Below, piece by piece: positions 34,218 through 47,164 of a stretch of DNA of 64,000 bases. Within the stretch, counting starts at the first letter, position 1; each line of letters begins with the position of its first letter. The translations under genes were made by a program, and so were the position numbers. The stretch is from Calycina herbarum. Lineage: Eukaryota; Ascomycota; Leotiomycetes; Helotiales; Pezizellaceae. The notes below the pieces were generated by a model that was not told the DNA's origin, did not search any database, and was given only the letters and a program-made list of their open reading frames with translations. The stretch is taken from positions 1 through 64,000 of the forward strand of contig LLEY01000161.1 of assembly GCA_001414485.1 (NCBI GenBank), in the 5' to 3' direction.

Positions 34218-37200
34218 ATGGCTTCAATCCAAACAGTCCCGCAGGGCCAACAGCCTGGAAGCGGTCCTTCGGCTCAGCAGGCCAATTTCAGAGATGCCCT
34301 AGCAGTAAGTGGTCTTCTATACATATGCGCCTATCCTTATTCCCATACACCAGGCCGTCGCTAACGACTAGAGAAGAAGTACAAGCAGATGAAGGAATCC
34401 GGAGTGCCGGAGAGAGATCCCGAATTTCAAAAGCTGCACCAGATGCTTTCCGGCCTGCATTCGCAACGAAACTATCAACAACAAAAGGCCCAGCAACATC
34501 AATTACTGAACCTACAACACAATGCCTCTGCGAGCGCTCCAAACGGGAATATCAATGGCACACGAGCAGCGCCATCTCCAAATAATACAGCCTCTGCAAC
34601 ATCCCAGTCTTCGCCGATTTCTCTTGGTCCATCTGCCATATCTACCACACCGTCAGCTATGCCAAAGGGTGCTGTTCCAAGAACTGCGCCGGTCGGAAGT
34701 GGTTATTTTTCTCCAGAACAGCTGAGTGTACTCAAGCATCAAATATCTGCTTTCAAATGCCTCTCCAAGAATATCGGTATCCCGTCACATCTCCAAGAAC
34801 AGCTATTTGCCTCTCAACAACGAACAAAGTTGTCGCAAAGCATTGACCCGCCCGCTGCCGCAACTACGAGTTCTGCGGAGGAAGTATCTCCTTCAGCTAA
34901 TGGGACAGGCCCCGCAAAAACCGACAAGGATGCAGTAGTGCAAAAGCTCCACGAATACACTTCATTCAAGCCACCCACCTCACATCTTCCCCAGAGCCAA
35001 CGTCTCAGCTACTCTGCGCACAAGAAACGTGTGAATCGGCCAATGATTCCCAGCATAATGCCTACGGGCGTGGACGCGGAAAAAGTACGAAACGATCGAG
35101 AGATCATTGTTTACAATCGTATGAAGGCTCGACAAGGAGAACTGATGTCCCTCCCGGCAAATATGGCGCACATAGATGTACGCGATGACAATCTCTCACC
35201 GGACGATACCCTGAAAAGGAAAGCATTGATCGAGATGAAGATGATCGGGCTTTATCAAAAGCAGAAGATCATGCGAGATAGAATCGGTCGCCAGATGATT
35301 CAGTACGACAACCTTGCGATGACGGCGAACCGAGGTCACTACAGAAGAATGAAGAAGCAATCACTTCGGGAAGCCCGCATCACCGAAAAACTTGAAAAAC
35401 AGCAACGAGATGCTCGTGAGCACAGAGAGAAGAAGAAGCACGAAGACTACCTCCACCTTGTCATATCAAATGCTCGCGCAATCGCAACACAAGCGTCCCA
35501 GCACAGACTCAAAATGCAAAAGATTGGCCGGATGATGGTAGTCCAACACCAAAATATCGAAAAGGAAGAACAGAAGAGAATCGAACGGACTGCAAAGCAA
35601 CGTCTCCAAGCTTTGAAATCCAACGACGAGGAAGCCTACCTTGCACTCCTCGACCAAGCTAAGGATACTCGTATTACCCATCTTTTGAGACAAACGGATG
35701 GTTTCTTGTCGCAGCTCGCGGCCTCCGTCAAGGCACAGCAACGGAAAGCTGCCGCAGCATATGGTGGGGACCTTGTCATTGAGGAGTCTGATGACGACGA
35801 CGAGGAAGAGCAAGACACTCGAAAGATTGATTACTATGCTGTGGCCCATCGTGTCAAGGAAGAAATCAATGCACAACCTTCCATCTTGGTTGGTGGTACA
35901 CTGAAGGAGTACCAGGTGAAGGGTCTCCAGTGGATGATTTCGCTTTACAACAATAACCTCAATGGTATCCTTGCTGATGAGATGGGTCTGGGTAAAACGA
36001 TTCAGACCATTAGTCTGCTTACCTACCTCATCGAGAAAAAGAAGCAAAACGGACCGTTTTTGGTTATCGTGCCTTTAAGTACCTTGACCAATTGGAATCT
36101 GGAGTTTGAGAAATGGGCACCTTCAGTTGCCAAGATTGTGTACAAAGGACCCCCATTGGCACGAAAGCAACAGCAAAACCAACTTCGATACGGTAATTTC
36201 CAAGTACTGTTGACAACCTACGAGTACATCATCAAAGACAGACCTGTCCTCAGTAAGATCAAATGGGTTCATATGATTATTGACGAGGGTCACCGTATGA
36301 AGAATGCATCATCTAAACTGAGTGCCACACTCACCCAATATTATGCTACCCGTTATCGTCTCATTCTCACTGGAACACCGCTGCAAAACAACCTCCCGGA
36401 ACTGTGGGCTTTACTGAATTTTGTTCTTCCAACCATTTTCAAATCTGTCAAGTCTTTCGACGAATGGTTCAACACCCCCTTTGCAAACACCGGCGGACAA
36501 GACAAAATGGAACTCACCGAAGAAGAGCAGATTCTTGTTATTCGTCGTCTCCACAAAGTCTTGCGACCATTTTTACTTCGTCGTCTGAAGAAAGATGTCG
36601 AGAAGGATCTGCCAGACAAGACCGAGAAGGTCATCAAATGTAAATTTTCCTCGCTCCAAGCTCGCCTCTACAAACAAATGGTCACCCACAACAAGCTCGT
36701 TGTAAGTGATGGCAAAGGCGGAAAGACTGGTGCGCGTGGTCTCAGCAACATGATTATGCAGCTGCGAAAATTGTGCAATCATCCATTTGTCTTCGGTGAA
36801 GTTGAAAATGAGATGAACCCTCTGAACACGAGCAACGACCTCCTATGGCGAACATCTGGCAAGTTCGAACTTCTCGATCGAGTTTTGCCAAAGTACCAAA
36901 AGACTGGGCATAGAGTCTTGATGTTCTTTCAAATGACGGCCATCATGGACATCATGGAAGATTTCCTTCGCTATCGTGGAATCATGTTCATGCGATTGGA
37001 CGGAACGACAAAGTCCGATGATCGTTCTGATCTCCTCAAAGAGTTCAATGCCCCTAACTCGCCCTATTTCATGTTCTTGCTGTCTACCCGTGCTGGTGGT
37101 CTCGGTCTGAACTTGCAAACTGCGGATACTGTCATTATTTACGACTCGGACTGGAATCCCCATCAAGATTTGCAGGCACAAGATCGTGCCCATCGTATCG

Positions 37201-38595
37201 GACAAAAGAACGAGGTTCGAATTCTGCGTCTCATCAGTTCAAATTCCGTTGAAGAGAAGATATTGGAGCGTGCGAAATACAAGCTTGACATGGACGGCAA
37301 GGTTATCCAGGCAGGGCGTTTTGACAACAAGTCTTCAGAAACAGATCGTGATGCCATGCTGCGTGTCATGTTGGAAACTGCAGATGCCGCCGAACATCTG
37401 GATCAGGAAGAAATGGACGACGAGGATCTGAACCTAATGTTGGCTAGAAGTGACGACGAGCTTATTACATTCAGAGAAATGGATGAGGAAAGAGCGAAAG
37501 ATCCCATTTACGGTGCGGGTGCTGGGAGCAAACGCATGCCACGTCTCATGGCCGAAAATGAGTTGCCAGAGATTTACATGTCTGACGGAAACCCAATATC
37601 GGATGAACCCGAAGAAATCAAGGGTCGTGGTGCTCGAGAGCGCACCCGAGTCAAGTATGACGATGGTCTGACTGAAGAGCAATGGCTTAATGCTGTTGAT
37701 GATGACGAAGACAGCCCAGAAGCGGCTGCTGCTCGAAAGCAGGCACGGAAGGACCGTCGGGAGAAAAATCGGCTCAAGAGAGCTGGCGAACTTCCTGGCT
37801 CCATCGAAAACTCTCCCGCTGGAAGTAGAGAAAGCACGGAGGAACCCGAGCCCGAACCCGAACCAGCACCGAAAAAGTCGCGTTCCCGCAAGTCTGGCGG
37901 CAAGAACGAAAAACGCAAAGCTGATGATTTTGATGATGGCCCTCCAGCTAAGCGGAAACGTGGAGGCGCACAAGCCAAACCCAACGGAATGAGTCCTCAA
38001 CATCGAGAGCTGCTCCAAACCAGCTTGAGAGCTGTTTACGAGTCTTTAATGAACCTTGAGTCTGCTACGGATTCTGGTTCCGATTCTGGCTCCGATGAAG
38101 AAGACCAAAAACGCTTGATCATTGGGCCCTTTATTGCGTTACCCCCGAAAAAGGACTTCCAGGATTACTACAAGATTATTCGGGATCCCATCTCTATGAA
38201 AATGATGGAGAAAAAGATTAAGAAAGAGGAGTACTTCAGTCTCAATGATTTAAAGAGGGACATTCACTTGATGTGCCTAAACGCAAAAACCTACAATGAG
38301 GACGGTAGTCTCATCTTTGTAGACGCTGTCGCAATTGAGGTATGTTCGCTATAAAATGTTGACCTTGCAACAAGCAATCGCTAACCTCCTTTAGAATGCC
38401 TGTGAATCCAAGATTCGTGACGAAATTTCTGATCATCCAGAACTTGGTGACGATGACTCCTCGCGTAACGGAGGGTCAACAGCTCCCACGACGAATGCCG
38501 GCACTCCTATCCCTTCAATGGGAGGGAAATTAAAATTGACCGTCAACAAAACCATGAACGATGGCAGTAGCGGTGTACAGAGTGACGATGACTAA
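34218..38595 (+). CDS. STH1: SNF2-family chromatin-remodelling ATPase, STH1/SNF21-like (RSC or SWI/SNF catalytic subunit)
   Basis: Exons 34218-34304, 34374-38339 and 38395-38595 give about 1417 residues. Both introns are short and carry gctaac branch sites. Domain order: QLQ (F-S-P-E-Q-L-S-V-L near residue 137), HSA region (R-R-M-I/I-Q-Y-D-N-L-A-M region, about 330-420), a DEXD ATPase with Walker A D-E-M-G-L-G-K-T near 563 and D-E-G-H near 666, helicase C with S-T-R-A-G-G-L-G-L-N and R-A-H-R-I-G-Q, an SnAC-like acidic stretch, Lys/Arg-rich AT-hook-like basic patches, and a C-terminal bromodomain (about 1235-1360). The enzyme uses ATP to slide or eject nucleosomes in the nucleus. One bromodomain, and a length close to fungal Snf21/Sth1, favour the RSC subunit, but SNF2 itself is not excluded by eye. 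Confidence 0.93.
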
Positions 38596-39452
38596 ACGGA
38601 GGAAGATGCTTTTTTTTATGGTTCTTTTGATGAGGGCGTGAGGAGTTGCATCGGCGATTTGCGTACGGTATTCCTTTCCCGTACTTGCACTGGGTGTATC
38701 ACAACGGCGTTTGTTTCTATTGCGAGGGTAATAGGTATACACAGTGAAACCTCCCAAAACCAGGTGATGGGCCGGCTTGACTGGGTCAGAGGACATGAAC
38801 TAGATTGTACTCTATTAGACAATGAATGATGCGTGCGAATACTGTAGTAAATGCCAATTTCGAATCAATATAGTGCTGTGATGATTTTCAGGTGTTGTAA
38901 TAACATTTCCTACCCGCTGTGCACATACAGGGACTGGAGATGTAAAACGAAGACCTGTCTTTTTATACCAAGACTCGAGCTTTAGACCTAGTAGAATATT
39001 AGAAGTTTTATCTTTCTACCTATTTTTTCTTGTGGAGATGTAAGATTGTTGAGTCAGTCCTTTATCAATTGAATGAAATATTGATGGGGAATTATTTTTT
39101 GTTACAGCGGGAGAATTTTGTATGGAGAATTTGATTTTGGTGCTGTTGTACCAAATATGGTCTAGCGCCATGCGATGCGTGTGCTCCGTAAGGTAAGTGT
39201 GCTCTGACACACAAGCCGCGACTTCACCATCGCGACAAATCTTTTTATCCAGGCACACAAAATCGCCTTCCACTTCACTCAACTTCGTTTTAAATAAGGT
39301 ATCGGCTCAGATGCTTGTTTATTTGCGATAGCTGTATTAGCTACTTCCTCCTCCGTCCAGAGCTTCGACGCGACAACCATCCACCCCAGCCTCGAGACTA
39401 GACAACGCAGCAAACCTTTTCAGACCCTCTCGGAACGCCAGACTGGTTCATA
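38596..39452. other. Intergenic: 3' end of the SNF2-family gene and promoter of CTR9
   Basis: Short frames on both strands here lack domains. The last 150 bp before 39453 are pyrimidine-rich with ccaacc-like elements, which suits a 5' UTR. No RNA gene was recognised. Confidence 0.5.
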
Positions 39453-42400
39453 ATGGCGGCGGTCAGCAGTACACAGGCGAATGGGGGGAGCAGCTATGGG
39501 AACATGGTGTCTCCAGGTCACAAAATGGTCAGCAAACGATTTTCAGACATACCATCCGCAATCGATATTCCAGTCCAGGGGGAAGGCGACGATGAAGCAG
39601 TTGAGGTCGATTTGGAAGATCTTTTAGATGACCCAACGGAGTTGTGTACATTGTTGGAAAATGAAGGCGCTGCACGAACTTACTGGATGACGGTTTCCTT
39701 GGCCTACGCCAAACAAAAAAAGGTTGACCACGCTATCGAAATGCTGTTAAAGGGCGGCCTAGCCATGGGAGGAGGACCCAGAGAGCGACTCAGCATGCTT
39801 ACATGCTTATGCTGGATGTACCTGTGGAAAAGCCGAGAAGCCCCTCGAGTGCTACCTGAGGGTGCCCTGGCTTCTGAAGTAAAGACGAAGGAGCATTATC
39901 TGCAACAGTCAACTGCCACCCTGAATGATGCGCTCCGAATCAATCCCGCATTTCCCCCTCTATTCCTTGCTCGTGGGGTACTCCAGCTGCTCAAAGCATC
40001 CCTCCAGCCACCTTCAAAATCACCTGCCCCTGGCGCGATCGACAACGAAAAGGCCGACATTCTTCGAGCATCATTAAAGTCGTTTGAAGATGCCATTCGG
40101 GTTTCACAAGGTCGAAATATGATGGCGGTTCTGGGAAAATCGCGAGCTCTATATTCCCTTGGGAAATATGCGGATGCGCTGGAAGGGTATCAGGAAGCAT
40201 TACATAAAATGCCAGAGTTGATAGACCCTGATCCACGAATTGGAATCGGATGTTGTTTTTGGCAACTTGGTTTCAAAGAGGACGCAAAGACTGCCTGGGA
40301 ACGTGGGCTGGAGATTAACCCGGACTCGAAGGTCGCAAACATTCTTCTTGGTTTGTTCTATCTCGATGCCAGCTCGCATGTTCCCACCAATGGACCCGAA
40401 TTTATCCGACTTTACAAAAAGGCAATGACGGAGTACACACAGAAGGCTTTCAAGGCTGATAAAGACCTTCCCTTGACTTGCGCTACCTTTGCCGGGTATT
40501 TCTTATCCAGAAAATTACTCCCGCACGTGGAAACATTGGCTCATAAGGCAATCCAACATACGGACGTCAATGCTATTGCCAGTGATGGCTGGTATTTGCT
40601 AGCTCGAAAGGAGCATTACGAAGACGACTATGAGCGTGCAACCGATTACTACCGCCGGGCCGACGAAGCACGGGGTGGTGCTGATCGTGGATTTCTGCCT
40701 GCCAAGTTTGGTGCTGCCCAATTGTCAGTTCTCAAGAGTGACTTTGGTGAGGCAAAATTGAGGCTAGAGAAAATCATCCAGCAATCGAAAAATATCGAGG
40801 CTATGGTTTTGCTTGGTACCCTCTATGCAGAAGAAGTCTTCACGAATCAACATACTGGGGTAAAAGAAGACAAATCCACGGAATTCAAGAAAGCGATTGG
40901 ATATCTGGAAACTGCCAGGAACGCCTGGAAAGATCCGAAGAAAAACCTGCTTCCAGATGCCTCGGTTCTCTTAAATCTTGCTCGTCTGTACGAGGCCGAG
41001 CAACCCGAGAAGAGCTTGCAATGTTTGCAGCAGGTGGAGCAAATTGAATTTGATCAGGTGCCAAAGGACGAGAAGCCAGAGGACCCAGAGGAAGTCAACG
41101 CACTGAAAACTTCTCTTCGACAGGGCCTCCCTCCTCAACTTCTCAACAACATGGGTTGTTTTTACTACCAAGCTGAGAAGTTTGAGTTGGCGGGTGAGAT
41201 GTTCCAGGTCGCTTTGAATGCTTGCATCAAGGTTGGTGAGAAACAGGAAGAGCTGGATGGGGATGCACTGGTCACTACCATCAGCTACAATCTTGGTAGG
41301 ACGTATGAAGCAAGCGGTAAGCTGGACGAAGCAAACATTGTCTATGAGGGTCTTCTTGCTCGTCATAGTGACTACACAGATGCAAGAACAAGACAAGCTT
41401 ACATCGCTCTTCGCCAAAACCCAACTGATGAAGGCCCCAAAAAAGTCGCCGAACTTTATAAGGATTCTTCCGCAGATCTCGAAGTCCGCGCTTTATATGG
41501 ATGGTATTTGGGACGGGTGCATTCACGCAAGAGGAAAGGAAACATTGCTGAGGACCCGGAACTACGACACTACAAGCACACTTTACAAAATTACGAAAAA
41601 CACGACCGTTATGCCTTGATTGGAATGGGGAACTTGTACCTCATGACTGCTCGAGAGATGCGCCGAGAAACCGAGCAGGACAAGCAAAAGCGCAGCAACA
41701 TGTATATCAAGGCCGTTGAGTTTTTCGACAAAGCTTTGCAACTCGATCCGAAGAATGCATACGCTGCTCAGGGCATTGCAATCGCTCTTGTGGAAGATAA
41801 AAAAGATTACAAGACTGCTCTGTCTATATTTGTCAAGCTTCGGGAGACAGTGAAGGATCCAAGTGTGCTCGTCAATCTAGGTCACATTTTCGCCGAGCTT
41901 CGACAGTATAGCAAGGCCATTGAGCATTATGAAGCTGCCTTATCAAAAGATCGGTCAAATGATGCGCAAATCTTAGCGTGTCTCGGACGAACTTGGTTGG
42001 CAAAAGCTAGAGCGGAAAAGAGCTTGTCGGCGTATAAAAGTGCTCTCGAATATTCTCAAAAGGTAACAGTTTGTCACTCTACATTTCCAACAACTGCTAA
42101 TTGCTACAGGCCCTTGAAATTGCACCAGAGCAGGTTCATTTTAAATTCAATGTTGCATTTGTGCAAATTCAACTTGCGTCGGCTGTCTACAATATGACTG
42201 AAATGCAGCGCACGCTTGCAGAAGTACAATCAGCTGCTTCAGGACTTGAAAACGCCGTCGAATCTTTAGAAGCCATCTCTCAGCACCCACAAACCCCGTA
42301 TCCCAAGCATGACATCGAACAACGAGCGAACATGGCCCGAAACACGATGCGTAAGCAATTGGACCGTTCGATACAATCCCAAAAGGAGTATGAGGAAAAG

Positions 42401-43144
42401 AACGCGGAAAAACTCCAAGCTGCACGGCACAAGCGTGAAGAGGAATTTAGAAAGCGTGAGGAGGCAAAACAAGCAGCCGAAGCAGCCGAACGAGAGAGGA
42501 AACAGAAAATTGCAGAAGAGCGACAAAAGATATCCGAGAAGGACCGAGAACTTGCGGAGATGAGAGCCGAGGAGGACAGAGCTCGCGAGGCCGCAGAACT
42601 TACCACCGATAGTGAGACCGGTGATAAGGTTAAGCGAAAGAAGAAGCCCAGAGGTGGCGGAGCCGGGAAGCGCAAAAAGAAGAACGATGATGGTGTTACA
42701 GACGAGGATGATAGTGGAGTCGAGCCTAAAGCTCGAAGGCGGGCAAAGAGAGGCAGTGGCGATGATAGTGATGAAGAGAAGCCGAAGAAAAAGCGAAGAC
42801 TGGCAAAGAAGGCACAGGAAAAGCCTAACAAGTTTAAGAGTAGCGAAATCGTGGTAGATAGTGATAGCGATGGTGACAATGGGGCTGCGGAAGCTACGCA
42901 GGAAATGGGTCGGGATGCAATTGAGGGTACGGAGCCAGCTGATATGGATATTGATGAGGAAGAAGAGCCCACCGTTGCTCCCGTAAAGCGGAAAAGTCGA
43001 AGGGCGATGATAGATTCAGATGACGAGGATGAAGAAGATGCTCCAGCTGCGTCGGGCGCGAGAGATGAGTCTCCGGGAACGGCAAATGGTGACACGCCCA
43101 TGGGCGATAACGTTCCTGCTCCTGAAGATTCAGACGATGAGTAG
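39453..43144 (+). CDS. CTR9: CTR9, TPR subunit of the PAF1 transcription elongation complex
   Basis: Exons 39453-42062 and 42110-43144 (47-bp intron, gctaat branch) encode about 1214 residues, usual for fungal CTR9. The protein is built of tetratricopeptide repeats: for example A-L-Y-S-L-G-K-Y-A-D-A-L near residue 230, L-L-N-N-M-G-C-F-Y-Y-Q-A near 565, and A-V-E-F-F-D-K-A-L-Q-L-D-P-K-N-A-Y-A near 755. A long coiled-coil, Lys/Glu-rich segment follows (about 950-1050) and then an acidic, Ser-rich tail ending D-S-D-D-E. CTR9 scaffolds the PAF1 complex, which rides RNA polymerase II and promotes H2B ubiquitination and H3K4/K36 methylation. It converges on CSN2. Confidence 0.95.
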
Positions 43145-43744
43145 ATAGGCGGTCTGAAATGTACTATTACCATTGCGTGTCACCTTCATGGCTGGGCTCT
43201 GGGCTTTATCCTATCTAACAGGATTTCCAGCAACCCTCTAGCCTCAGGAGGAAGGATCATTGCAGAACTTTAAGGATGTTTTGAAAGGAGTCAATAATGA
43301 GCATGGGTGTAAGATATTCATAGCTTACGGAGTATGAAAACTTGAATCACCTTCACTTCTCTGGAACTCCAAAGCTCCATAGCACTCAGTAATTATATGA
43401 AAGGTCGGCCTGTCTTCAAATTCAAAATATCTCAAATTTAATACTATCTTGCGGTTTGGCCATCGTGAGAATTACTTCACATCAACAAAACAGGACAGGA
43501 GATCATTGACATGTCATTAACGCCTTGGCTTAACCTAATATTGGCAGCAAGTTGCGAAGCTCCCCTCGTAGGCTTATCAACCACCTGTGATATTTGCGCA
43601 AAGTAAATCCCATCCATCAGTCGGTGGTTAGAAGCAAATGTAACTCCTCGCTTGTTCATCAGTCATGTCATCATACGCTGCGTAGGTGCTTTACTTTAGT
43701 CCTTCCGCTTCAATTGGAGGCTGGAATACTCTGTAAACCTCAAG
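43145..43744. other. Intergenic between convergent CTR9 and CSN2
   Basis: Shared 3' region. Short frames only, no domain seen. Confidence 0.5.
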
Positions 43745-45349
43745 CTAGAAGAAGGCAGGCATTCCTAGTTTCTTGCCTCCTTTCTTTGACTTGCCCCCAA
43801 CCCATCCGCCTCTGCCACCGCCGCCGCCGCCACCACCACCATTAAATGTCATCGTGTTGGTCATGTTGCTGTCATCGCCCAATTGTGGAACTTCAGCGGT
43901 CTTGAAGCCCTCGCCGTCGGTAAAGACAGTCTTGTACAATGTCCCAATCGATGAGGTCCAAGCTTGCATAGCTCGGAGACGTTCAGCGTCAGTGGTGTCT
44001 TCAATTTCGACGGTTCCACCTTCCTGATCGATTCTTGCCTTGACCTTCTTGTCCACGATCAAGAAACCCAGGATATCCTGAACTTCAGTGACAGGAATCT
44101 TCAGTGCTTTGCCGATGAACGCAAGATTGAAACGGGTATAGGGTGCGATGAGCTTCTGAACTGCTTTCGTTCGCATGTTTCGTGTGACTTCATCGATATT
44201 CTCAGCAATGAAAGTATCTGACATGAGGTCCTTGTTATTTTTCAAGACTGATTCGTACTGGTGAATGTCATCTCGTTGGTATGAATCGACGAGATCAGTC
44301 ATGGCTGCTATCCGTGGATCGTTCTTGTAGGGCTTCGTCTCCTGCGACTCGAATGGGTTGATGTCAGATTTCATCAGCATAGTAGTTAGGACTAGATACT
44401 TCAAGACTTGGATCCGCTGAAGTGAGCCTGCCTCGTCGTAGTTGCGGAAAGATTCAAAGAAGTCGCTCTGTGCGTCCTTCCAGTTCTCTTCACTCATGTG
44501 CATCTTACCACCGCACTCTCGGATGATGCCCATGATCTTTGGATGTGGGACAGCAGATCGGACCTTCAAAGCGCGTTCGTACAGTCTTTTCAGTTGTTTG
44601 TTGTTCTTCGTTTCGGCATACATCTGGATCTCGAGTGCATATATCTCCAACGAATAGGTGCCTTTGCTTGGGTCGTCGGTACCGTCTTCTCTCTCACATG
44701 CCTTGTGCAACTCGCGGATCTTCCTCATAACGGCAGAGTAGTCTTTGCGATCCAGAAACAACTTGGAAAGCTTGATGTTGGTCTTCAGCCAGAGGCGTTC
44801 GTTGTTGGTGCTTTGGAAGGATTGTAGTGTTTGCGAGTAGAACTCCTCCATACACCGACCAGCCTCTTCATCTTCAGATCCCTTTTCAATGTAATCAAGG
44901 ATATTGTTGATGGACTTTTCGGAGTAGTTTCGTGTGACGGCGCTCTTGACATAAGTGAGAAGCTCGGTATAATGCTCGACCGCCTAAGACGTTAGCCAAG
45001 GTGTCAATACAATTCTAGGGCGATCCCTACCTTGTCATATTGGCCAAGCTTGAACTCGAGCTTAATTGCTTGCTTTAAGCCCTTGAATCCCCAGTCGCCT
45101 ATCTCAGACTCTAGTGCGGGCACTCCCAGAAACTCCTCGATGGCTGCTTCGGGGTCGGACGTCTTCATTTGCTTCGCGTTGTAGTATTTGTTTTCGATGT
45201 CCACATCGCCGCTCTCGTCGTCGTCGTCTTCCTCATACTCGAAGTCGTATCTACAGCAGGACAAGATCAGCGATAGTCAGAAAGAGAAGGCGGACTGGCA
45301 CTCACCCATCCTGGTCGGAGTCTTGCATGAAATCCTCGTCGTCCGACAT
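43745..45349 (-). CDS. CSN2: COP9 signalosome complex subunit 2
   Basis: Minus-strand exons 45349-45306, 45250-45031 and 44983-43745 join in phase to about 500 residues, close to other fungal CSN2 proteins. The N-terminus is short and acidic (M-S-D-D-E-D-F-M, then a run of Asp/Glu near residues 20-25). The middle has the helical repeats typical of CSN2/Rpn6 (F-K-L-G-Q-Y-D-K, Y-S-L-E-I-Y-A-L-E-I-Q-M-Y). The PCI domain follows, with I-A-P-Y-T-R-F-N-L-A-F-I near 385 and V-T-E-V-Q-D-I-L-G-F-L-I. CSN2 helps recruit cullin-RING ligases for deneddylation by CSN5. The C-terminus carries a run of nine or ten Gly and a Lys/Gly-rich tail, which is longer in Gly than I expect for the family. Confidence 0.94.
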
Positions 45350-45863
45350 GATGATAGCGCGATTTGTTTACTTTATTAAGTAGGGGTCAGGATTGAGGAG
45401 GGTTGGTTGATATTGGGGGTGGGAAGATAGATTGGAGATTGGAGATTGGAGATTGAGTGTGGAGGTGGAGGTGGGTGGAGGGGAATGGTGGTGGTGGTGT
45501 GGTGGGTGGTGGTATTTGACTTCACGAGGAACACGACAAGGCTGAGGTGTTTGCCTTGCCTGCCTGAAGCTCTTCAAGCAAAGACTCAGGCGAGCGCTTC
45601 TATTGGCTGTAGCCCTTAGCGTGGTGCCGTTGCGCTTCCCCACCACCACCACCTCTCCTGCTGCTTGCTGCTTTTGCTCTCCACTGTCAACAAAATCGCC
45701 TCCGCCTTGTCGCATTCACCAGACACAACATCTACCTTACCTGCATCTCCATCCTCCACAAAACTCCAAACCACTATTCCCACCATATTCCAGCCATCCT
45801 GGTTCTTCCACCTGAAATCTAGGTGGTGATTTCAAACCCGCCAGTTATCTCAACACCATCAAA
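45350..45863. promoter_or_regulatory. Divergent promoter between CSN2 and CWC25
   Basis: 514 bp between the two start codons. Contains a ggagatt repeat (about 45431-45456) and purine-rich gtggtggtggtg tracts (about 45488-45515), which mirror the caccaccacc tract near 45640. A shared regulatory region is likely; no specific site is identified. Confidence 0.55.
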
Positions 45864-47147
45864 ATGGGAGGCGATCTCAACTTGAAAAAGTCATGGCACC
45901 CGGTGCTCATGAGCAACCAGAGGCGGGTGTGGGAGGAGGAGAAGAAAGCCCTCGACGAACGGAAGCGGACAGACCAGAGAATCAAAGAGCTCAAGGAGGA
46001 ACGGGCCAAGGAAGAAATACAAAACAAACTCGAAGCGGCGGGTAGCAGGAAGCGTGTCGACCGCGTGGATTGGATGTACCAAGGCCCATCCAGTGGTCAG
46101 GTCGGAACCACCGAGGAAATGGAAGGATACCTACTGGGAAAACGAAGAATCGACGGTTTGTTGAAGGGCACTGAGCACAAGAAGTTGGAGAAACAGGCTT
46201 CTGAGGACAGTTTCATGGCGTTGCAGCATGCAAATACCCTACGAGATACGACGGCCAAAATCCGCGAAGACCCGATGTTGGCCATCAAGAAGCAGGAACA
46301 GGCTGCTTACGAGGCCATGATGAACGACCCTATCAAGAGACGACAAATGCTGGCATTGGCGGGGGCTGGCGAAGAGACGCAGACAAAGAAGGAGCGAAAA
46401 CATCGACGACATCACCATCGACGCCGCGACGACTCGGCCGACGAACGGAGACATAAGCGAAGGAAGCGGGAAGGCGATGAAGACCGAACTCATAGAAGTA
46501 GTAAGTCAGAACATCGCAGAAGGAGATCACCATCATATTCAAGGTCGCCAAGCCCCGTTCGAAGAAGAAATAGCTTTGATAGAACCCGGAGGCCAAGGTC
46601 AGCATCACCAGAGTTTCGGGAACGAGACAGACCAAACCAAGACCACAGCAGACGTCAGCGCAGGAATTCTTCTTCCGTCAATTCTAGGTCACCCTCCCCA
46701 ATTCGCCGAGAAAAATCTCCTGATCGACGCAGCTCATATCCTTCCAATCGGGAGCATCGAAATGATAGGGGTTACAGAAACAATGGTTTGCAGGAACGTA
46801 ATCAGGGGGGTAGATTCGATCATCGACAGAGAGGACCGGGTGGGGCAGGACCCGGAGCTGTATCAAATGCGAATCATTTTGAAGACAAGGAGGCTGAGAG
46901 GCAACGGAAGCTGGCTGCTATGCAAGACAATGCTTCGCATTTAGACGCTGACCGAGGGAGGCGCTTGGCAGCTCTTGCAGAACAAGAGCGCGCAGATCGG
47001 GAGGCAGAGGAATTGTCACGAGCGCGATCTTCCAAGTACACCGATAAAGGGGACTTTATCAAGGGGTTGAATAAACAGTCTGGGGATTTGACACTTGGAG
47101 ATCGAATTGGTCGTGGTCGACAAGGGCTTCAGAAGGATGACGATTAA
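45864..47147 (+). CDS. CWC25: Pre-mRNA-splicing factor CWC25
   Basis: Single exon, 427 residues. The N-terminus [13 protein letters not shown] is the CIR_N-type start of CWC25, followed by a charged helix and the block V-D-W-M-Y-Q-G-P near residue 68. The middle and C-terminal half are Arg/Ser/His-rich ([11 protein letters not shown] near 220), as in other splicing factors, and it ends with a conserved-looking acidic tail. CWC25 joins the spliceosome before the first catalytic step and stabilises the branch helix near the active site. It is divergent from CSN2, with about 0.5 kb between starts. A long overlapping frame in another phase (46477-46944) is explained by the biased RS-region codons. 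Confidence 0.93.
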   Translation: MGGDLNLKKSWHPVLMSNQRRVWEEEKKALDERKRTDQRIKELKEERAKEEIQNKLEAAGSRKRVDRVDWMYQGPSSGQVGTTEEMEGYLLGKRRIDGLLKGTEHKKLEKQASEDSFMALQHANTLRDTTAKIREDPMLAIKKQEQAAYEAMMNDPIKRRQMLALAGAGEETQTKKERKHRRHHHRRRDDSADERRHKRRKREGDEDRTHRSSKSEHRRRRSPSYSRSPSPVRRRNSFDRTRRPRSASPEFRERDRPNQDHSRRQRRNSSSVNSRSPSPIRREKSPDRRSSYPSNREHRNDRGYRNNGLQERNQGGRFDHRQRGPGGAGPGAVSNANHFEDKEAERQRKLAAMQDNASHLDADRGRRLAALAEQERADREAEELSRARSSKYTDKGDFIKGLNKQSGDLTLGDRIGRGRQGLQKDDD

Positions 47148-47164
47148 TTAAGGCAATTCATATA

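Noticed and set aside
35466..36047. 193-codon minus-strand frame inside the SNF2-family gene
   Set aside because: Shadow of a long conserved coding exon.
42280..43173. 297-codon minus-strand frame antisense to CTR9
   Set aside because: Ser-rich complement of the acidic and Lys-rich CTR9 tail. No domain, and CTR9 continues in frame through the whole stretch.
46477..46944. 155-codon open frame inside CWC25 in another phase
   Set aside because: It is a by-product of the RS-rich codon bias of CWC25; it has no recognisable domain and the CWC25 frame is continuous through it.
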